Positions 1 to 8,506 of a stretch of DNA of 64,000 nt are shown here, in pieces. A model generated the notes under the pieces. The model searched no databases. It saw only the letters and a program-made list of their open reading frames with translations, and was not told where the DNA came from. Source of the stretch: Desulfonatronum thiosulfatophilum (lineage in GTDB: Bacteria; Desulfobacterota; Desulfovibrionia; Desulfovibrionales; Desulfonatronaceae); the NCBI RefSeq assembly GCF_900104215.1, contig NZ_FMXO01000008.1, positions 62,001 to 126,000 of the forward strand, read 5' to 3'. Each line of letters begins with the position of its first letter. Position 1 is the stretch's first letter. Both the position numbers and the translations under genes were made by a program.

Positions 1-1698
1 AACCAAGCCGTGGTCGCCTTTTTTCTCCACCAGGAGCAACTGCGCGGCGAACTGAACCGCCTGCTGGCCAAGACCACGGACCTGGAGCGGATCTGCACAC
101 GGATATCCATGAACCGGACCTCGCCCCGCGACTTTGTCGCCCTGCTCCAGGGCATCCGGCATCTGCCCGAAATCGAGAACCTGCTCCGCAACCTGCCGCA
201 AACGCAACTGCCGGACAGGCAACATCCGGACGCGCAACATGCGGAATTGCCGACCCTGCTCCGGGACGCTCTGGGTTCCTGGGACAATCTGCCGGAGCTG
301 ACCGATCTGCTGGGCCGGGCCCTGGTGGACTCCCCTCCCCTGCTGATCACCGACGGCGGCATTTTCCGTTCAGGATATCATGCCGAACTGGATACCTTGC
401 TGGAGCTGGTCGAGCACGGCCGGGGCAAGCTGCAGGAAATCCTGCAACGGGAGCAGGAACAGACTGGACTGTCCAAGCTGAAGTTGGGCTACAACCGAGT
501 CTTTGGTTACTATTTCGAACTCTCCCGGTCCCAGTCCGGAGCCCTGCCCGAACGATTTGAGCGGCGTCAATCCCTGGTGTCCAGCGAACGGTTCATCACA
601 GGGGAGCTCAAGCAGCTGGAGGATCGCCTCCTCGGGGCCTCGGACGAGCGCAAGTCGCTGGAGTACCGTCTGTTTCAGGATCTGCGGGAGATCGTGGACC
701 AGTACCGCCCCAGGGTGATGCGCATGGCCGACGCCGTGGCCCGTCTGGACGTCTGGCTGGCCCTGGCCGAGGCGGCCCGGAAATGGTCCTGGTCGCGACC
801 GGTGATCACCGCGGAATTGGACATCACGGTCACCGCGGGACGCCACCCGGTCATCGAGGCCTGCCAGGGAACCGCGGACTACATTCCCAACGACGTCACC
901 ATGGACGCCCAACGTCGGGTGCTGATCATCACTGGTCCGAACATGGGCGGCAAATCCACCGTCCTGCGCCAGACCGCCCTGATCTGCATCCTGGCGCAGA
1001 TCGGCTCCTTCGTTCCCGCCGCCAAGGCCGAACTCGGACTGACGGACCGCATTTTCACGCGGGTCGGCGCATCGGACAACTTGAGTCTTGGGCAAAGCAC
1101 CTTTATGGTGGAGATGATCGAGACGGCTCGCATTCTCCGGCAATCCACCCGGAGCAGCCTCGTCATCCTGGATGAGATCGGCCGCGGAACGAGCACCTAC
1201 GACGGTTTGGCTCTGGCCTGGGCCGTGGTGGAAGAGCTGGTCCGGCAGGGCCAGGGCGGAGTTCGGACCCTTTTCGCCACCCATTACCATGAGCTGACCT
1301 CCCTGGAGGGCCGGTTGGCGGGGGTGCGCAACTATAATATCGCGGTCAAGGAATGGAAGGGCGAGATCATTTTTTTGCGTCGGCTGGTGCCCGGGCCGTC
1401 GGATCGCAGTTACGGCATCGAGGTGGCCAAGCTGGCCGGACTGCCTCGCGGAGTCATTGCCCGAGCCAAGGAAATTCTCGAAGGTCTGGATGCCGGAAAA
1501 CCGAACAAGGTTTCACCCCGCGAAAAAAACCGGCTCCGGGAAAGCCTGCCGGGCATGGCGCCGGCGCCTGCCGCGACAGTGCCGGGACCGGAAAGCGAAA
1601 TCCTGGATCAACTTCGCAAACTGGACCCCGCTCACCTCAGCCCGATGCAGGCCCTGACCCTGCTCCAAAGCTGGCGGGAACAGCTTGAGTCCGGGTGA
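1..1698 (+). CDS. mutS: DNA mismatch repair protein MutS (3' part)
   Basis: This is the C-terminal part of the mismatch-recognition ATPase; the reading frame is open from the first base, so the true start lies outside the window. About 565 residues remain of a family length near 870-890. Visible are the lever/clamp region (core domain III/IV), the Walker A motif GPNMGGKST (bases 934-960), the Walker B stretch LVILDEIGRGTSTYDG, the FATHYHEL switch motif and a short C-terminal helix-turn-helix tail (LSPMQALTLLQSW) that in MutS serves dimerisation. MutS binds mispairs and recruits MutL in the cytoplasm. No mutL follows; lysA starts 61 bases downstream on the same strand. The assignment is secure; only the truncation by the window edge is a limitation. 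Confidence 0.97.
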   Translation, partial: NQAVVAFFLHQEQLRGELNRLLAKTTDLERICTRISMNRTSPRDFVALLQGIRHLPEIENLLRNLPQTQLPDRQHPDAQHAELPTLLRDALGSWDNLPELTDLLGRALVDSPPLLITDGGIFRSGYHAELDTLLELVEHGRGKLQEILQREQEQTGLSKLKLGYNRVFGYYFELSRSQSGALPERFERRQSLVSSERFITGELKQLEDRLLGASDERKSLEYRLFQDLREIVDQYRPRVMRMADAVARLDVWLALAEAARKWSWSRPVITAELDITVTAGRHPVIEACQGTADYIPNDVTMDAQRRVLIITGPNMGGKSTVLRQTALICILAQIGSFVPAAKAELGLTDRIFTRVGASDNLSLGQSTFMVEMIETARILRQSTRSSLVILDEIGRGTSTYDGLALAWAVVEELVRQGQGGVRTLFATHYHELTSLEGRLAGVRNYNIAVKEWKGEIIFLRRLVPGPSDRSYGIEVAKLAGLPRGVIARAKEILEGLDAGKPNKVSPREKNRLRESLPGMAPAPAATVPGPESEILDQLRKLDPAHLSPMQALTLLQSWREQLESG

Positions 1699-1759
1699 AG
1701 ATCCAGTTCCGCGGCGCAACCATCAACCCAGATAACCACCCATTCAAGGAGAAATCTTA

Positions 1760-3013
1760 ATGCATCACTTTACATATCGTGACGGCGAATTGTACGCGGA
1801 GGATGTGGCGGTCCGGGAACTGGCCGCGCAATATGGTACGCCGTTGTATGTGTATTCCACGGCGACCTTCAAGCGTCACTTCCAGGCCTTTGACTCGGCC
1901 TTTGCCGATCTGCACCATCTGACCTGTTTTTCGGTTAAGGCCAATTCCAATCTGTGCATTCTGCGTCTGTTGAGCGATCTGGGCGCGGGCATGGACATCG
2001 TTTCCGGCGGTGAACTGTTTCGTGCGCTTTCCGCCAAGGTACCGGCCCGCAAGATCGTCTATTCCGGGGTGGGCAAACGGGCCGAAGAAATACGGGAAGC
2101 GTTGCTGGCGGACATCTTGATGTTCAATGTCGAATCCGTGGACGAACTGCGCCGCATCAACGAGATCGCCCTGGAGATGGACAAGGTGGCCCGGATCAGC
2201 CTGCGCATCAACCCGGACGTGGACCCGAAAACCCATCCCTACATTTCCACGGGCATGGAGAAAAACAAGTTCGGCCTGGACATCGAGCAGTCCCTGGAAG
2301 CGTACAAGCTGGCTCAGACCCTGCCGGGCATCGAGCCGGTGGGCATCGACTGCCATATCGGATCCCAGCTTACGACCCTTGAGCCATTTCTCGAAGCGCT
2401 CCGGCGCATCAAGGATTTCCATAAAAAACTCAAGACCCTGGGCCTGGACATTCGGTTTCTTGACCTGGGAGGCGGGCTTGGGATCACCTACGACCAGGAG
2501 GAGCCGCCGCATCCCAAGGAGTTCGGCCAGGCCCTGGTTCAGGAACTCAAGGACATGGACCTGACGCTGATTTTGGAACCGGGACGGGTTATCGCCGGCA
2601 ACACCGGCATTCTGGTGACCGAGGTCGTGTACACGAAATCCACGAAGACCAAACATTTCGTCATTGTGGACGCGGCCATGAACGATCTGATCCGTCCTTC
2701 GCTGTACCAGTCCCACCATGGCATTGCCGAAGTCGTTCCCCAGCAGCGGCCCGTTCGCAACGTGGACGTTGTCGGACCGATTTGCGAAACCGGAGACTTT
2801 CTGGCCCGGGATCGCGAGCTGCCGGAGGTCAAATCCGGAGAGTTGCTGGCCGTGTTTTCCGCCGGCGCCTACGGCTTCACCATGTCCTCCCAGTACAATT
2901 CGCGCACCAGGGCCGCGGAAATCCTGGTGGACGGCGCCAACGTCATCCTGGCCAGAAAACGGGAAACCTACGCGGATCTGGTCGCTCTGGAGCGGCAATG
3001 CCTTCAGGAATAA
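1760..3013 (+). CDS. lysA: Diaminopimelate decarboxylase
   Basis: LysA is a 417-residue PLP enzyme that decarboxylates meso-diaminopimelate to L-lysine, the last step of the pathway. The family signature is complete: the PLP-binding lysine in FSVKAN (K60), the HIGSQ motif, the glycine loop GGGLGITY, EPGR and the ICETGDF segment that contributes the active-site cysteine of the partner subunit. The ATG is preceded by AAGGAG at 1746-1751. The length is normal for bacterial LysA (about 410-420). The 3' end overlaps the start of the next gene by 16 bases, which suggests co-transcription with a sensor kinase of unrelated role. Confidence 0.97.
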   Translation: MHHFTYRDGELYAEDVAVRELAAQYGTPLYVYSTATFKRHFQAFDSAFADLHHLTCFSVKANSNLCILRLLSDLGAGMDIVSGGELFRALSAKVPARKIVYSGVGKRAEEIREALLADILMFNVESVDELRRINEIALEMDKVARISLRINPDVDPKTHPYISTGMEKNKFGLDIEQSLEAYKLAQTLPGIEPVGIDCHIGSQLTTLEPFLEALRRIKDFHKKLKTLGLDIRFLDLGGGLGITYDQEEPPHPKEFGQALVQELKDMDLTLILEPGRVIAGNTGILVTEVVYTKSTKTKHFVIVDAAMNDLIRPSLYQSHHGIAEVVPQQRPVRNVDVVGPICETGDFLARDRELPEVKSGELLAVFSAGAYGFTMSSQYNSRTRAAEILVDGANVILARKRETYADLVALERQCLQE

Positions 3014-4179
3014 GCGCTTCCTTGAACAAGGCCGCGTTTGCGGGCATGCCCGCGCCGTTGGACCGCCTGCGCAGCTTCCAGAATCAACTGGGCGTCGTTG
3101 AGGAGGACTTTGCCCGGATAAACGCTTTTTCAGAGGTGTTTTTGCCGGAAAAAATCGAGTTTGCCCACCGCATCTTCGACCATTTTCATTCCATCCCGGC
3201 AACCCGGATCATTCTGGACCACGGACCGTCACAGGAGCGGATGATCCAGGTCTGGAGCCATTGGTACGAATCCTTTTTCCGCAACCGCAACGAGGAAGCG
3301 TTTCTGGTTTCGCAATGGCGCAGCGGCCTGAATCATGTCGCGGCGGGCATCGACCATCGCTACATCAGTCTGGCCTATGCCCTGGTCCGCAAGTTCATCC
3401 GCGAAATTGCCGCGGCCAAATTCGAACCGGATGAAGGCATTCAGGCCCTGGACCTCATGGACCGGGTCCTGGATCTGTGCCTGCTGGTGGAAACCGACGC
3501 CTTCATCACGTCCCTGACCAAATGCGACCACGAGATCATCCGCGGCATCGCCCATCAGGTGCGCAACCCGCTGATGGTCATCGGGGGCAACGTGCTGCGG
3601 CTGCGGCGGCAGATCCCGCAGGACGATCCCAAGCAAGGGGTCTATGACACGATGCTTCTGGAGGCCAATCGCCTGGAACGCATGGTTCGCAACGTGGCCA
3701 CCTACAACGAAGTCTTTCAGCGCGAGCCCCAGGCGGTTTCCTGTGATCTGGAGGCCTGTCTGAAAACGGTTGTGCAGGAACTTCATCCCGCCGAGACGTT
3801 CAGCATTGATATCCGCCTTGATTCCGATCATCCGACAGTTTTGGCCGATACCGACGACCTGCGGATCATATTCTTTCATCTGCTGCAGAACAGCCTGGAA
3901 AATGTTATGGACGTCCATCCGCCGATGATTCGCGTCACATCGGAACAAAGCGCGAACAATCAAAAATTTCTGGATGTCAGCATCTTCAATAATGGTCCGG
4001 CACCGGACCCGGACAGTCTGGAAAGCCTTTTCACCCCCTTCTTTTCCACGAAAGCCCTGGGAACCGGCTTTGGGCTACCCATTGCCAGGCTGGCCGTGCG
4101 CAAGAATCTTGGACACCTATCCTTGCATTCCGAGCCCGGCGTTGGAACCACCTGCTTGGTAACCCTGCCGGTCAGTTAG
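2998..4179 (+). CDS. Globin-coupled sensor histidine kinase
   Basis: This is a 393-residue soluble histidine kinase. Residues about 20-165 resemble the protoglobin / globin-coupled sensor fold: an LNHVAAGIDHRYISLAY segment matches the F-helix region of such sensors, with H113 as candidate proximal haem ligand. It is followed by an HQVRNPL H-box (H186), an NSLENVMD N-box and a STKALGTGFGLPIA G-box, so the kinase core looks intact. No membrane segment is visible, so it should sense a diffusible gas or redox signal in the cytoplasm. The chosen ATG lies inside the last codons of lysA (16-base overlap); no better start with a ribosome binding site was found further in. No response regulator lies next to it; the nearest stand-alone receiver is at 32467. 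Kinase assignment is firm, the haem-globin part is probable. Confidence 0.8.
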   Translation: MPSGISASLNKAAFAGMPAPLDRLRSFQNQLGVVEEDFARINAFSEVFLPEKIEFAHRIFDHFHSIPATRIILDHGPSQERMIQVWSHWYESFFRNRNEEAFLVSQWRSGLNHVAAGIDHRYISLAYALVRKFIREIAAAKFEPDEGIQALDLMDRVLDLCLLVETDAFITSLTKCDHEIIRGIAHQVRNPLMVIGGNVLRLRRQIPQDDPKQGVYDTMLLEANRLERMVRNVATYNEVFQREPQAVSCDLEACLKTVVQELHPAETFSIDIRLDSDHPTVLADTDDLRIIFFHLLQNSLENVMDVHPPMIRVTSEQSANNQKFLDVSIFNNGPAPDPDSLESLFTPFFSTKALGTGFGLPIARLAVRKNLGHLSLHSEPGVGTTCLVTLPVS

Positions 4180-4263
4180 GCAGAGGTGTCGGAAGCCAGG
4201 ATTCAGATGGCAGGGGAACAGTCGGAGCGTGGGTGATTGTCGTCAAGTAAAGAGAGGGAAATC

Positions 4264-5226
4264 ATGAACAGTACCTTGGACAGGCCTTTGCGACTGGGGA
4301 TCAGCTCCTGTTTGATGGGAAATAACGTGCGCTATGACGGTGGGCACAAGCTGGATCGTTTCCTGCGCGATACATTGGGCAAGTATGTGGAATTCGTTCC
4401 GGTCTGTCCGGAAGTGGAATGCGGGATGCCCGTGCCCCGTGAAGCCATGCGTTTGGTGGGTGAAATCGACAACCCGCGTCTGGTGACCATCCGTTCAGGC
4501 CATGACTTCACGGACCAGATGCAGGCCTGGGCCGCGGAGAAGAACGCCTGGTTGGCGCAGCAGGATCTGTGCGGGTTCATTTTCAAGAGCAAATCACCCT
4601 CCAGTGGCATGCAGGGGGTCAAGGTCTACTCGGAAAAAGGCATGCCGAAGCAAGCCGGCGTGGGCATCTTTGCCCAAACTTTCATCCAACGTTTTCCCCT
4701 GTTGCCCGTAGAGGATGACGGCCGCCTGCATGACCCGGGCCTCCGGGAGAATTTCATCGAGCGGATATTCGTGATGCGGCGTTGGCAGGATGTGGAAGCG
4801 TTCAAACCGGCCCTGGCACCCTTGATTGCCTTTCACTCCCGCCACAAATATCTTATATTGTCGCACAGCACGAAGCATTATCAGTCCATGGGAGCCCTGG
4901 TGGCGCATGCCTCGGAGATGGAGCGCGAGGAGGTCTTTGCCGAATACGCCAGACAACTGGCCGAGGCGTTGCAGCTGCGCACCACCAAGGCCAAACTTTT
5001 CAATGTGCTGGAAAAATGCATGGGCTACTTCAAGAAGCAGCTCACGGCCTGGGAAAAACAGGAACTGCTGGAGGTTTTCCGGAATTTCAAGGAGGGGCGG
5101 ATTCCGCTCATTGTGCCCATTGTCCTGCTCAACCATTACATCCGAAAGTTTGATGAGCCTTATCTTAAGGACCAGTATTTCTTTGACCCGCACCCCCTGG
5201 AACTCAAGCTTCGCAACCATGTCTGA
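4264..5226 (+). CDS. YbgA-type protein, DUF523 + DUF1722
   Basis: A 320-residue two-domain protein. The N-terminal ~150 residues are DUF523 (ISSCLMG, PVCPEVECGMPVPRE, FIFKSKSPSSG); the C-terminal half is DUF1722 with a HSTKHYQSMG core. DUF523 includes TudS, a [4Fe-4S] thiouracil desulfidase, so a cluster-dependent desulfuration or repair role is possible; the third cysteine of the usual SPSCG motif reads as serine here, which many DUF523-DUF1722 fusions appear to share. In E. coli the homologue lies next to photolyase; no photolyase is in this window. I moved the start to the ATG at 4264, preceded by AGAGAGGGA, rather than an upstream TTG. The biological role is unproven. Confidence 0.8.
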   Translation: MNSTLDRPLRLGISSCLMGNNVRYDGGHKLDRFLRDTLGKYVEFVPVCPEVECGMPVPREAMRLVGEIDNPRLVTIRSGHDFTDQMQAWAAEKNAWLAQQDLCGFIFKSKSPSSGMQGVKVYSEKGMPKQAGVGIFAQTFIQRFPLLPVEDDGRLHDPGLRENFIERIFVMRRWQDVEAFKPALAPLIAFHSRHKYLILSHSTKHYQSMGALVAHASEMEREEVFAEYARQLAEALQLRTTKAKLFNVLEKCMGYFKKQLTAWEKQELLEVFRNFKEGRIPLIVPIVLLNHYIRKFDEPYLKDQYFFDPHPLELKLRNHV

Positions 5227-5254
5227 TGATTGACATCACACCCTATCCAAGATC

Positions 5255-6346
5255 ATGCAATTGATTCGCGCCTGGTTTCAACGCCAGTTCAACGACCCCC
5301 AGGTGGTGATCCTGGTGGGCATGCTGACAATATGTTTTGCCGCGCTCTTTTTTCTGGGGCGGATGGTGGTTCCGTTTCTGGCGGGACTGGTGGTGGCGTA
5401 TCTGCTGGAAGGCCTTGTTCAGTTTCTGACCCGGTTGCGGATTCCCAGACTGCTTGCAGTTCTTGTGGTTTTTCTTACCTTCATGACCGGGATGTTTTTC
5501 GCCCTGTTCTGGCTGCTGCCCTTGCTTACCAAGCAGGTCGCCCAACTCGTCCAACAGATTCCGGGGCTGATCACCCAGACGCAATCCTTGTTGCTTCAGC
5601 TCCCGGATCGCTATCCCAAGCTGATTACCGACGAGCAGGTGGTACAGTTCACCAGCGTCTTGCGCACCGAACTCTTCAACTTCGGACAAAAGCTGCTCTC
5701 CTTTTCCGTGGCCTCGGTCATGGGGTTGATCACCATCATCGTATATTTGATCATCGTGCCCATGCTGGTTTTTTTCTTTCTCAAGGACAGGGACAAGATC
5801 ACGGCCTGGGTCGCTTCCTTCCTGCCCCATGAACGTCGCCTGGCTTCCCAGGTCTGGGCCGAGGTGAACAGCCAGATCGGCAACTATGTGCGCGGTAAAT
5901 TCTGGGAAATCATGATCGTCTGGGGCGTCACCTACGCCACCTTCCTCTGGCTCGGCATGCAGTACGCTATGTTGCTCGGCCTGGTGGTGGGCCTGTCCGT
6001 GCTGATCCCCTACATCGGCGCGGCGGTGATCACCCTGCCCGTGGCCCTGGTGGCCTATGCCCAGTGGGGGTTCGGGGACGAAATGCTCTACGTGCTCATC
6101 GCCTATGCCGTCATTCAGGCCGTGGACGGGAACATCCTGGCTCCGCTGCTCTTTTCCGAGGCGGTGAACATCCACCCCGTGGCCATCATCCTGGCCATTC
6201 TCGTTTTTGGCGGACTCTGGGGCTTCTGGGGCATTTTTTTCGCCATTCCCCTGGCCACAGTGGTTCAGGCTGTACTTCGGGCCTGGCCAAGAACCATGGA
6301 CACTCCTCCGGAGCAAAGGGGACCGAAGGTTGTGATCGCGGACTGA
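5255..6346 (+). CDS. AI-2E family transporter (PerM-like permease)
   Basis: A 363-residue integral membrane protein of the AI-2E exporter/PerM family. It shows a hydrophobic N-terminal hairpin (residues about 15-80), an amphipathic middle section rich in Q and L (about 90-150), and a C-terminal set of membrane helices with the family-typical GLVVGLSVLIPYIGA and VDGNILAPLLFSEAVNIHP motifs. Members include TqsA, linked to autoinducer-2 export, and sodium/proton antiporters, so the substrate cannot be named. The gene starts 29 bases after the YbgA-type gene and may share its transcript. A hairpin follows at 6385. Confidence 0.88.
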   Translation: MQLIRAWFQRQFNDPQVVILVGMLTICFAALFFLGRMVVPFLAGLVVAYLLEGLVQFLTRLRIPRLLAVLVVFLTFMTGMFFALFWLLPLLTKQVAQLVQQIPGLITQTQSLLLQLPDRYPKLITDEQVVQFTSVLRTELFNFGQKLLSFSVASVMGLITIIVYLIIVPMLVFFFLKDRDKITAWVASFLPHERRLASQVWAEVNSQIGNYVRGKFWEIMIVWGVTYATFLWLGMQYAMLLGLVVGLSVLIPYIGAAVITLPVALVAYAQWGFGDEMLYVLIAYAVIQAVDGNILAPLLFSEAVNIHPVAIILAILVFGGLWGFWGIFFAIPLATVVQAVLRAWPRTMDTPPEQRGPKVVIAD

Positions 6347-6384
6347 ATCAAGCTCCGAGTTTTTTTGATCGTGCACCACGTACA

Positions 6385-6417
6385 ACGGCCCCCATGGGAT
6401 AATCCCTCGGGGGCCGT
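6385..6417. terminator. Hairpin between convergent genes
   Basis: ACGGCCCCC (6385-6393) pairs with GGGGGCCGT (6409-6417) around a 15-base loop. It sits between the convergent permease and ferredoxin genes and could serve both. The T tract is weak on either side (TCTT on the plus strand), so termination efficiency is uncertain. Confidence 0.55.
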
Positions 6418-6463
6418 TCTTGGTTCAGGATGCTTCTCGCACCTGACGAGCGGAATCAATCTG

Positions 6464-6658
6464 CTATTCTTGCCAGTGAATGCACTGCACCGGACACGTT
6501 TCCATGGCTTCCTCAATCTGATCCTCCGGGCCGCCTTCAGGCATAATGACTTCCGCCTTTCCGGATTGCTCATCCATTTTGAAAACTTCCGGGCATATTT
6601 CCACGCAACTCTCACATCCGATGCATTCATCCAAATCGACATAAACCTGCCGTGCCAT
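6464..6658 (-). CDS. Ferredoxin, single [4Fe-4S]
   Basis: A 64-residue low-potential electron carrier of the Desulfovibrio ferredoxin type. One complete cluster motif, C12-x2-C15-x2-C18-x3-C22-P, is seen near the N-terminus; the distal region has C55-P and a further C59. The spacing with a single distal CP fits either a one-cluster protein with a structural disulfide or a degenerate two-cluster fold. The start is preceded by GGAGGT. It is monocistronic, in convergent position to the permease gene. A paralogue with the same layout lies at 56001 in the central-carbon group. Electron partners cannot be read from the neighbourhood. Confidence 0.93.
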   Translation of the reverse strand: MARQVYVDLDECIGCESCVEICPEVFKMDEQSGKAEVIMPEGGPEDQIEEAMETCPVQCIHWQE

Positions 6659-6684
6659 GATGGACCTCCAATATTATTTGTTGA

Positions 6685-6717
6685 TCAAAAACTACCGGTC
6701 CGATTGGTGCCGGACCG
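6685..6717 (-). terminator. Intrinsic terminator of the cupin gene
   Basis: CGGTCCG (6696-6702) pairs with CGGACCG (6711-6717); on the minus strand the stem is followed by GTAGTTTTTG. It lies 49 bases past the cupin stop codon and upstream of the ferredoxin ribosome binding site. Confidence 0.65.
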
Positions 6718-6765
6718 ATGCTTTGCATGAACCATTTCCTGTCGGAGTATCATCTGCGCGCTGCA

Positions 6766-7080
6766 TCAGATCGGCGGGGCAATGGTGACCACGGTGCGCA
6801 TGTCCGTGGTCGCCTTGATGCCGTGGGGAACGCTGATGTCGCAGACCAGAACGTCTCCGGCCTTGGCCGGCAGGGACCCGTCCTTGGCCAGAAACTCCCC
6901 CTCCCCTTCCAGGATCAGGATGGAGAGCTGCCCCTCGATGTCGTGGGAATGCACGGGGAGTTGCTGGCCGGCCTTGAAGTTGAAGTTCAGAATCTTGAAA
7001 TAGGGCGAATCGTGAACCAGAAATTTCTTCAGCCCCAGGTCATTGAACCCATTGGCTTCGAACAAGTTGACCGTCTTCAT
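6766..7080 (-). CDS. Small cupin-domain protein
   Basis: A 104-residue single-domain cupin. The two conserved motifs are visible: PVHSHDIEGQLSILILEGEGEF (motif 1, with two His and a Glu/Gln) and GDVLVCDISVPHGIKA (motif 2, with one His), so a mononuclear metal site is likely intact. Such small cupins bind metals or small ligands or act as dioxygenase-like or redox-responsive proteins in anaerobes; no substrate can be assigned. The start at 7080 is chosen for its AAGGAG box; longer upstream frames lack one. The next gene on the same strand is an iron-sulfur protein about 200 bases upstream, separated by a repeat. Confidence 0.85.
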   Translation of the reverse strand: MKTVNLFEANGFNDLGLKKFLVHDSPYFKILNFNFKAGQQLPVHSHDIEGQLSILILEGEGEFLAKDGSLPAKAGDVLVCDISVPHGIKATTDMRTVVTIAPPI

Positions 7081-7100
7081 GGTGATTCTCCTTATGGTGT

Positions 7101-7116
7101 AACTGCTCAGCACATT
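7101..7116 (+). repeat. Dispersed 16-bp motif AAYTATTCAGCACATT, copy 1
   Basis: AACTGCTCAGCACATT, a two-mismatch copy of a motif found at five other intergenic sites here (26095, 45649, 50663, 55888, 60250). It lies 20 bases before a palindromic repeat. Confidence 0.5.
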
Positions 7117-7137
7117 CAGTGTATGCATCATCCGCCG

Positions 7138-7218
7138 CTGGATTCCCGCCTTCGCGGGAATGACTTGTTTTAATCATGCCGTCTCCGATCAGTCATACCC
7201 GCGAAGGCGGGTATCCAG
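7138..7218. repeat. Palindromic repeat family A (CCCGCCTTCGCGGG), copy 1
   Basis: Two 28-bp arms, CTGGATTCCCGCCTTCGCGG.. (7138-7165) and its near-reverse complement (7191-7218), flank a 25-base spacer; each arm itself contains the small palindrome CCCGCCTTCGCGGG. Further copies are at 23941, 25987 and 54320, with a decayed arm at 50725. It is an intergenic REP/MITE-like element lying between two minus-strand genes. Confidence 0.85.
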
Positions 7219-7283
7219 TTTCTTTTTTGCTGTTGAGCTGGACAGTTACCTTATAGGTTGATGTTATCGCGATGAGCAGATGC

Positions 7284-8084
7284 TTACAGGGGTCTCATCC
7301 CGCTGGCGTTCTCGGGCAGGATCTGGCCCTGGCGGGATATCCTGATTTCCTGGAACGGAATCCGCTTGCCGGAAACGAGCATGGCTTGTCGGACGATTTC
7401 CGCCAGTCCGGCGCAGCACGGCACTTCCATAGACAACACCGTGACGCTGTTGATGCCGGCAACATTGAATATATCCACAAATCGTTGCACATAGGCCTGG
7501 AAATCATCAAACTTGGGGCAACCGAGCATGATCACCTTTCCCGGCAGCAATTCCTGGTGCAGGGCCGGATAGGCAGCGGGCGCGCAGTCCGCCGCCACCA
7601 GCAGATTCGCTCCCTTCAGAAACGGCGCCTGGGGCGGAATCAGGCGGATCTGGATCGGCCAGTGGCTCAGAGCCGACTCTCCAGGCGTTTCTACGGCTTC
7701 AGATTGTGTTCCGGCGTGGGGCATTGCACCGGGCTTGGCCGGAGCAAAGGTGGCCATGGCCGATCCGGGGCAGCCGCAGCCAAGATTGGGCAAGGGCTTG
7801 GTTGAAGACGTTCCCTCGGCCTGCTCACCTGCTTGCAATTCCTCCAGCCGCTCCTCCACCGCCTCTTCGTCAAAGGCGTCCGCTTCCCGCTTGATGATCG
7901 TGATGGCGTCCTTCGGACACTGCCCCAGGCACGCCCCCAGCCCATCGCAAAACTTTTCGGCCACCAGGATGGCTTTTCCGGCCTGAATCTCAATGGCTCC
8001 TTCCGCGCAACTGGGCACGCAGACGCCGCAACCATCGCATAATTCTTCGTCGATCCGTACGATATCTCTCAGTTCCTTTTTCAT
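7284..8084 (-). CDS. Iron-sulfur protein with ferredoxin-like N-terminus
   Basis: A 266-residue cytoplasmic protein. The N-terminal ~80 residues carry a full ferredoxin motif CDGCGVCVPSC and a second motif CDGLGACLGQC in which the second cysteine is leucine, as is common in this family. A linker with GCGCPGS follows, then a C-terminal domain with conserved cysteines in ADCAPAAY, LGCPKFDD and VPCCAGL. Such proteins are widespread in anaerobes and often accompany hcp or redox-stress genes; the partner is unknown, but an oxidoreductase or electron-relay role is likely. The start at 8084 has AAGGAG 8 bases upstream; the longer in-frame extension is Lys/Arg-rich and lacks a ribosome binding site. 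Confidence 0.85.
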   Translation of the reverse strand: MKKELRDIVRIDEELCDGCGVCVPSCAEGAIEIQAGKAILVAEKFCDGLGACLGQCPKDAITIIKREADAFDEEAVEERLEELQAGEQAEGTSSTKPLPNLGCGCPGSAMATFAPAKPGAMPHAGTQSEAVETPGESALSHWPIQIRLIPPQAPFLKGANLLVAADCAPAAYPALHQELLPGKVIMLGCPKFDDFQAYVQRFVDIFNVAGINSVTVLSMEVPCCAGLAEIVRQAMLVSGKRIPFQEIRISRQGQILPENASGMRPL

Positions 8085-8211
8085 AATCCGATTCTCCTTG
8101 GGCTGATATTTTTTCATGGCTGGACGGTGATGTTTGATGATTCGTTTTGTCGCCGCCGCTTTTTTTTTCTCCCTACGCGAGTCCTGTATGCCAGGAGTAA
8201 AATAGGAGCGC

Positions 8212-8227
8212 CTTGACATGGATCAAG
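8212..8227. promoter_or_regulatory. CRP/FNR-family-like operator
   Basis: CTTGACATGGATCAAG is a near-perfect palindrome matching the TTGAT-N4-ATCAA pattern of the FNR class (one mismatch), about 130 bases upstream of the iron-sulfur protein start. Its position suits control of that gene by an FNR or HcpR-like regulator. No such regulator is encoded in the window. Confidence 0.45.
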
Positions 8228-8353
8228 TGTCCGAAAATATATCAGTCCAATTTTTTTGCCTTCCTCACCTTTCGTTGTCCTCCTTCCCACGGACCGCAAG
8301 GATAAATCCTCATTTGCGTGTTAAGACGAAGAGCCAGTGCATGTTCGGGATCA

Positions 8354-8445
8354 AAACCGAAATCGCAATCGTAATCGTAATCGGAATCGAAAAGAAATAT
8401 CCTTTGGTTATAAAAAGTTACGATTTCGATTGCGATTGCGATTGC
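8354..8445. repeat. AATCGN hexamer array, copy 1 (fold-back)
   Basis: About six hexamers of the type AATCGC/AATCGT (8354-8393) are followed after 27 bases by the inverted series CGATTT, CGATTG (8421-8445), so the locus could form a hairpin. Three other single-orientation arrays occur at 21685, 25876 and 39743. The intergenic stretch 8085-8506 holds this array, the FNR-like site and the cytochrome b terminator and no convincing gene. Confidence 0.8.
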
Positions 8446-8459
8446 TGACAATGAAAAAG

Positions 8460-8486
8460 AGCCTCCAAATCCGAAATTTGGAGGCT
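8460..8486 (-). terminator. Terminator of the cytochrome module
   Basis: AGCCTCCAAAT (8460-8470) pairs with ATTTGGAGGCT (8476-8486) around a 5-base loop; the minus strand continues with CTTTTTCATT. It lies 20 bases beyond the cytochrome b stop codon. Confidence 0.8.
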
Positions 8487-8506
8487 CCTATTTATCCGAA
8501 ATAATT

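Noticed and set aside
6681-6688. TTGATCAA upstream of the ferredoxin as an FNR site
   Set aside because: The half-sites are fused without the four-base spacer, and the bases are explained as part of the cupin terminator T tract.
8341-8445. Hexamer array read as a coding Asp/Phe/Cys repeat peptide
   Set aside because: There is no ribosome binding site, the frame overlaps a fold-back structure, and the same hexamers occur elsewhere in different frames.
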